From positions 1-32,970 of the forward strand of contig JABDCI010000014.1 of assembly GCA_013288215.1 (NCBI GenBank): a DNA stretch of 32,970 nucleotides. Direction: 5' to 3'. This DNA comes from Verrucomicrobiota bacterium. Lineage in GTDB: Bacteria > Verrucomicrobiota > Verrucomicrobiia > JABWAM01. Below the pieces are notes generated by a model. It ran no database searches, was not told the origin of the DNA, and was given only the letters and a program-made list of their open reading frames with translations. This document shows, piece by piece, positions 30,581 to 32,970 of the stretch; positions within the stretch are counted from its first letter, which is position 1; the number at the start of each line of letters is the position of its first letter. A program made the translations under genes and the position numbers.

Positions 30581-32101
30581 TCACAACCTTCTCCATTTGC
30601 GATTGTCGCCCGCCAATAGCTGTTCGGATTCAGGGGGGCCCCACGTGCCGGCGGGATAGGTAACGAGATTTTGGGAGTCGGAAGCCTTCCACGCTTGGAG
30701 AATCGGATCGAAGAACATCCAGGATTGTTCGGCTTCGTCGTGGCGGATGAAAAGTGTCGGATCTCCGATCATGGCATCGAGGAGCAGACGTTCGTATGCT
30801 TCGGGCGAATCGGAGCCGAATTCGGTTCCGTATTGGAAATCCATTTTAACGGACTGAATTTGGAGCACTTGGCCGGGAACCTTGGCTTCCATGCGCAATG
30901 AGACGCCTTCGTTAGGCTGGATGCGGAGCGTCAGCACATTGTTTTCGATGGGAGTTTCGCTGTCAGCCGCGTTGAAGAGAACACCCGGAGATTTTTTAAA
31001 AAAGACGGAGATTTCCGTGCCTGATTTCGCGAGACGTTTGCCGTGACGAAGATAAAATGGGACGCCGGCCCATCGCCAGCTGTCGATGAAGAGGCGCACT
31101 GCGGCGAACGTTTCAGTCGTGGAATCCCGCGAGACTTTTTCTTCCTCGCGATAGCTGGGGACGCGTTCGTTCTGAATATAACCTGCTGTGTATTGCGCGT
31201 GCACCGAGGAGGATCCGATATCTTTTTCGGAAAGCGGATGCAGCGCTCGCAGAGCCTTCACTTTTTCATCACGGATGGATTCGGGTTGCAGATTGACCGG
31301 CGGCTCCATGGCGACAAGCGCGAGGAGTTGCATCATGTGGTTTTGCATCATGTCGCGCGCGGCCCCTGCTTCCTCGTAATAGACGCCGCGGCGGCCGACG
31401 CCAAGTGTTTCGGCGACAGTGATCTGGACGTGATCAATATAATTGTTTTTCCAAATCGGTTCGAAGATCCCGTTAGCGAAACGCAAAACTAAAATATTTT
31501 GCACCGTTTCCTTGCCGAGGTAATGGTCGATCCGGAAAATTTCGTTTTCAGCAAAAATGGAGCGCAGATGCGAATTAAGCTCACGTGCTGAAGCGAGGTC
31601 GTGGCCAAATGGTTTTTCGACGACCACGCGCTGCCAGCCCTGGCCCTCCGAGAGCCGGCTGTGCTTGAGCTGCGAGGTAATGGATTCGAACTGGCTCGGT
31701 GCGGTGGAAAGATAAAAAAGTTTGTTGCCACCCGTGCGGCGTTCCAGATCGCATTGCTCGAAAATGAGCTGGAGCTTCTTGTATGTCTGCGGATCGTTGA
31801 AATTGCCTTGGACGTAGTGCATTCCGCGCGCGAGCGCGCTCCAGACGATTTCGTTGATTGGGCGGTAACGGGAGAACTGATTGATGGCGTGCTTCATGTC
31901 CTCGCGAAACGAATCGTCGGTATGCGTTGTGGATGCGACCCCGATTATGGAGAAGTAGGGCGGCAGCAGGCCTTCGTGTGCGAGGCTGTAGACGGCGGGC
32001 AAGAGCTTGCGATGGGCGAGATCGCCCGATGCGCCGAAGATCACCAGAGTACAAGGTTCCGGTACACGTTGACGCACCAAGCCTTCACGCAGGGGATTCA
32101 T
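30581..32101 (-). CDS. zwf: Glucose-6-phosphate 1-dehydrogenase
   Basis: The enzyme oxidises glucose 6-phosphate to 6-phosphogluconolactone with NADP, the entry step of the oxidative pentose phosphate pathway. The 506-aa chain has GASGDLAHRKLLPAVYSL (from residue 23), EKPFGHDL (162-169) and the active-site RIDHYLGKE (190-198), followed by FANGIFEPIWKNNYIDHVQIT. The C-terminal substrate-domain pattern is also complete. It is the first gene of the operon, which has no lactonase (pgl). No clear promoter was identified in the 69 bp to the next gene. Confidence 0.97.
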   Translation of the reverse strand: MNPLREGLVRQRVPEPCTLVIFGASGDLAHRKLLPAVYSLAHEGLLPPYFSIIGVASTTHTDDSFREDMKHAINQFSRYRPINEIVWSALARGMHYVQGNFNDPQTYKKLQLIFEQCDLERRTGGNKLFYLSTAPSQFESITSQLKHSRLSEGQGWQRVVVEKPFGHDLASARELNSHLRSIFAENEIFRIDHYLGKETVQNILVLRFANGIFEPIWKNNYIDHVQITVAETLGVGRRGVYYEEAGAARDMMQNHMMQLLALVAMEPPVNLQPESIRDEKVKALRALHPLSEKDIGSSSVHAQYTAGYIQNERVPSYREEEKVSRDSTTETFAAVRLFIDSWRWAGVPFYLRHGKRLAKSGTEISVFFKKSPGVLFNAADSETPIENNVLTLRIQPNEGVSLRMEAKVPGQVLQIQSVKMDFQYGTEFGSDSPEAYERLLLDAMIGDPTLFIRHDEAEQSWMFFDPILQAWKASDSQNLVTYPAGTWGPPESEQLLAGDNRKWRRL

Positions 32102-32170
32102 TTCGTTTGCAAGGCTTAAGCAAGATCCTGCAGTGAGTCGATGATCTTTTTGCGCTTCCAGCCCTCTCCT

Positions 32171-32755
32171 TTAGGGCGCGTTCAATTTGGCGGCCACTTG
32201 CGCGACTCGCGCACCGAGTTTTTCGACAGAGGCGTGCTGTTTTGCGTCCTTGAGTGAACCATTTGCATCAAAAGCCTGATGAGCCGATGAAACCGCCACC
32301 TGCTCAGGGATTACGAGCACGCGGATGTTTCCTAGGATGGCGCGAAGATGCACGAGTCCGCGCAGTCCGCCGAGCGCCCCGGGCGAGGCGCTCATGAGGC
32401 CCGCTACTTTGTTTGCATAGGCTGCCAGAGGTTCTTCTCCTTTTGAAGGGCGGGATGCCCAGTCAATGGCGTTCTTGAGGACGCCTGTGACGGAGCTATT
32501 GTATTCAGGAGAAGAAATCAGCAGGCCATGGTGTGCCTTCAGCAGGTCTTTGAGTTTGATCGCGTTCGCAGGCAATCCTTCCTTGGTTTCGAGATCCTCG
32601 TCGAAAAGAGGCAGGGGAAGATCGCGAAGATCGAGGATCATGACCGCCGCTCCTTCGATGCGTGCTCCTTCGGCTGCCACGCGAACAAGGTTCTTGTTGA
32701 AAGATCCGGTTCGCGTGCTGCCAGCAAAAGCCAAAATTTTGGGAATGAAGCTCAT
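32171..32755 (-). CDS. NADPH-dependent FMN reductase family protein
   Basis: A 194-aa flavodoxin-fold oxidoreductase. The phosphate-binding loop FAGSTRTGSFNKNLV is close to the N-terminus, and the flavin block ISSPEYNSSVTGVLKNAIDWASR is intact, followed by GLMSASPGALGGLRGLVHLRAIL. These mark the NADPH-dependent FMN/quinone reductase (ArsH/ChrR-like) family. The ATG at 32755 gives the standard family N-terminus; the frame is open to 32851. The gap to zwf is 69 bp on the same strand, so NADPH-related co-expression is possible. Confidence 0.9.
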   Translation of the reverse strand: MSFIPKILAFAGSTRTGSFNKNLVRVAAEGARIEGAAVMILDLRDLPLPLFDEDLETKEGLPANAIKLKDLLKAHHGLLISSPEYNSSVTGVLKNAIDWASRPSKGEEPLAAYANKVAGLMSASPGALGGLRGLVHLRAILGNIRVLVIPEQVAVSSAHQAFDANGSLKDAKQHASVEKLGARVAQVAAKLNAP

Positions 32756-32845
32756 GAATATACGGCTAAACCATCTTGTTCCAAGGCGCAACTTCGGAAT
32801 GTTCGAGGCTTTGCGATTCGATGCATCCGTGTTAATCTGGAGTTC

Positions 32846-32970
32846 TTGCAAACATCCATTTCATCCGTTTTGCCGGTGGTCGATGATGAGCTCCTGCTTA
32901 AATACGACATGGCGGGACCCCGCTCGGGTTGCTTCATGCAGCTGCCGAAGCTGAGCAGGAGAAAAAAAGG
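32846..32970 (+). pseudogene. Possible HemN (coproporphyrinogen III oxidase) N-terminal fragment at window edge
   Basis: A plus-strand frame from TTG 32846 reads DDELLLKYDMAGPR at 32882-32917, which matches the start of oxygen-independent coproporphyrinogen oxidases (L..KYN..GPRYTSYPTA). The invariant YTSYPTA that should follow is absent in all frames, so this is either a truncated remnant or a chance match. The window ends 53 bp later. Confidence 0.25.

Overview
The window looks like a bacterial chromosome segment of about 50% GC, most likely from Verrucomicrobiota or a close relative. This rests on gene content: a DUF5069 protein, an orphan MobF relaxase-like gene, an OpcA-containing pentose-phosphate operon, and frequent weak Shine-Dalgarno sequences. 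It contains no rRNA. The taxonomic call is an inference, not a match.

Left part (1-8423): the 3' part of a membrane-anchored protein with a C-terminal lectin-like domain; a PIG-L/LmbE deacetylase; an exported subtilase-like protein with an altered catalytic Asp; a decayed chromosomal MobF relaxase coupled to a small hypothetical gene; and the housekeeping aroG-type DAHP synthase.

Middle part (about 8590-23510): an accessory region ending at an intact tRNA-Arg(ACG) gene on the minus strand. The last 11 nt of this tRNA recur four times in the same orientation (8591, 11398, 19467, 22414), each followed by a conserved end of about 90 bp. I read this as a stack of tRNA-anchored cassettes. They carry, from left to right: vapBC plus an abiEii/abiEi pair (with a decayed 3' half of a tRNA-Arg between them); a six-gene two-component operon diverging from a cluster of small envelope and stress genes plus an esterase; a cytochrome b/molybdopterin fusion plus DUF488; and a higBA-like module.

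The signalling operon (16532 down to 11598) is tightly overlapped. A histidine-kinase paralog that lacks the phosphoacceptor His and the ATPase domain is followed by the intact kinase, a NarL-type regulator, a receiver protein, a PAS kinase and an Rcp-like receiver. GGGGT/ACCCC palindromes lie in the divergent control region and in front of the internal receiver gene, which suggests one regulator controls both directions.

Right part (23511-32970): an exported thioredoxin and a DUF1028-TPR protein, a cupin, an exported peroxiredoxin, an unknown 280-aa protein, DUF5069, and the zwf-opcA-gnd operon of the oxidative pentose phosphate pathway. An NADPH-dependent FMN reductase follows, and a HemN-like N-terminal fragment sits at the right edge.
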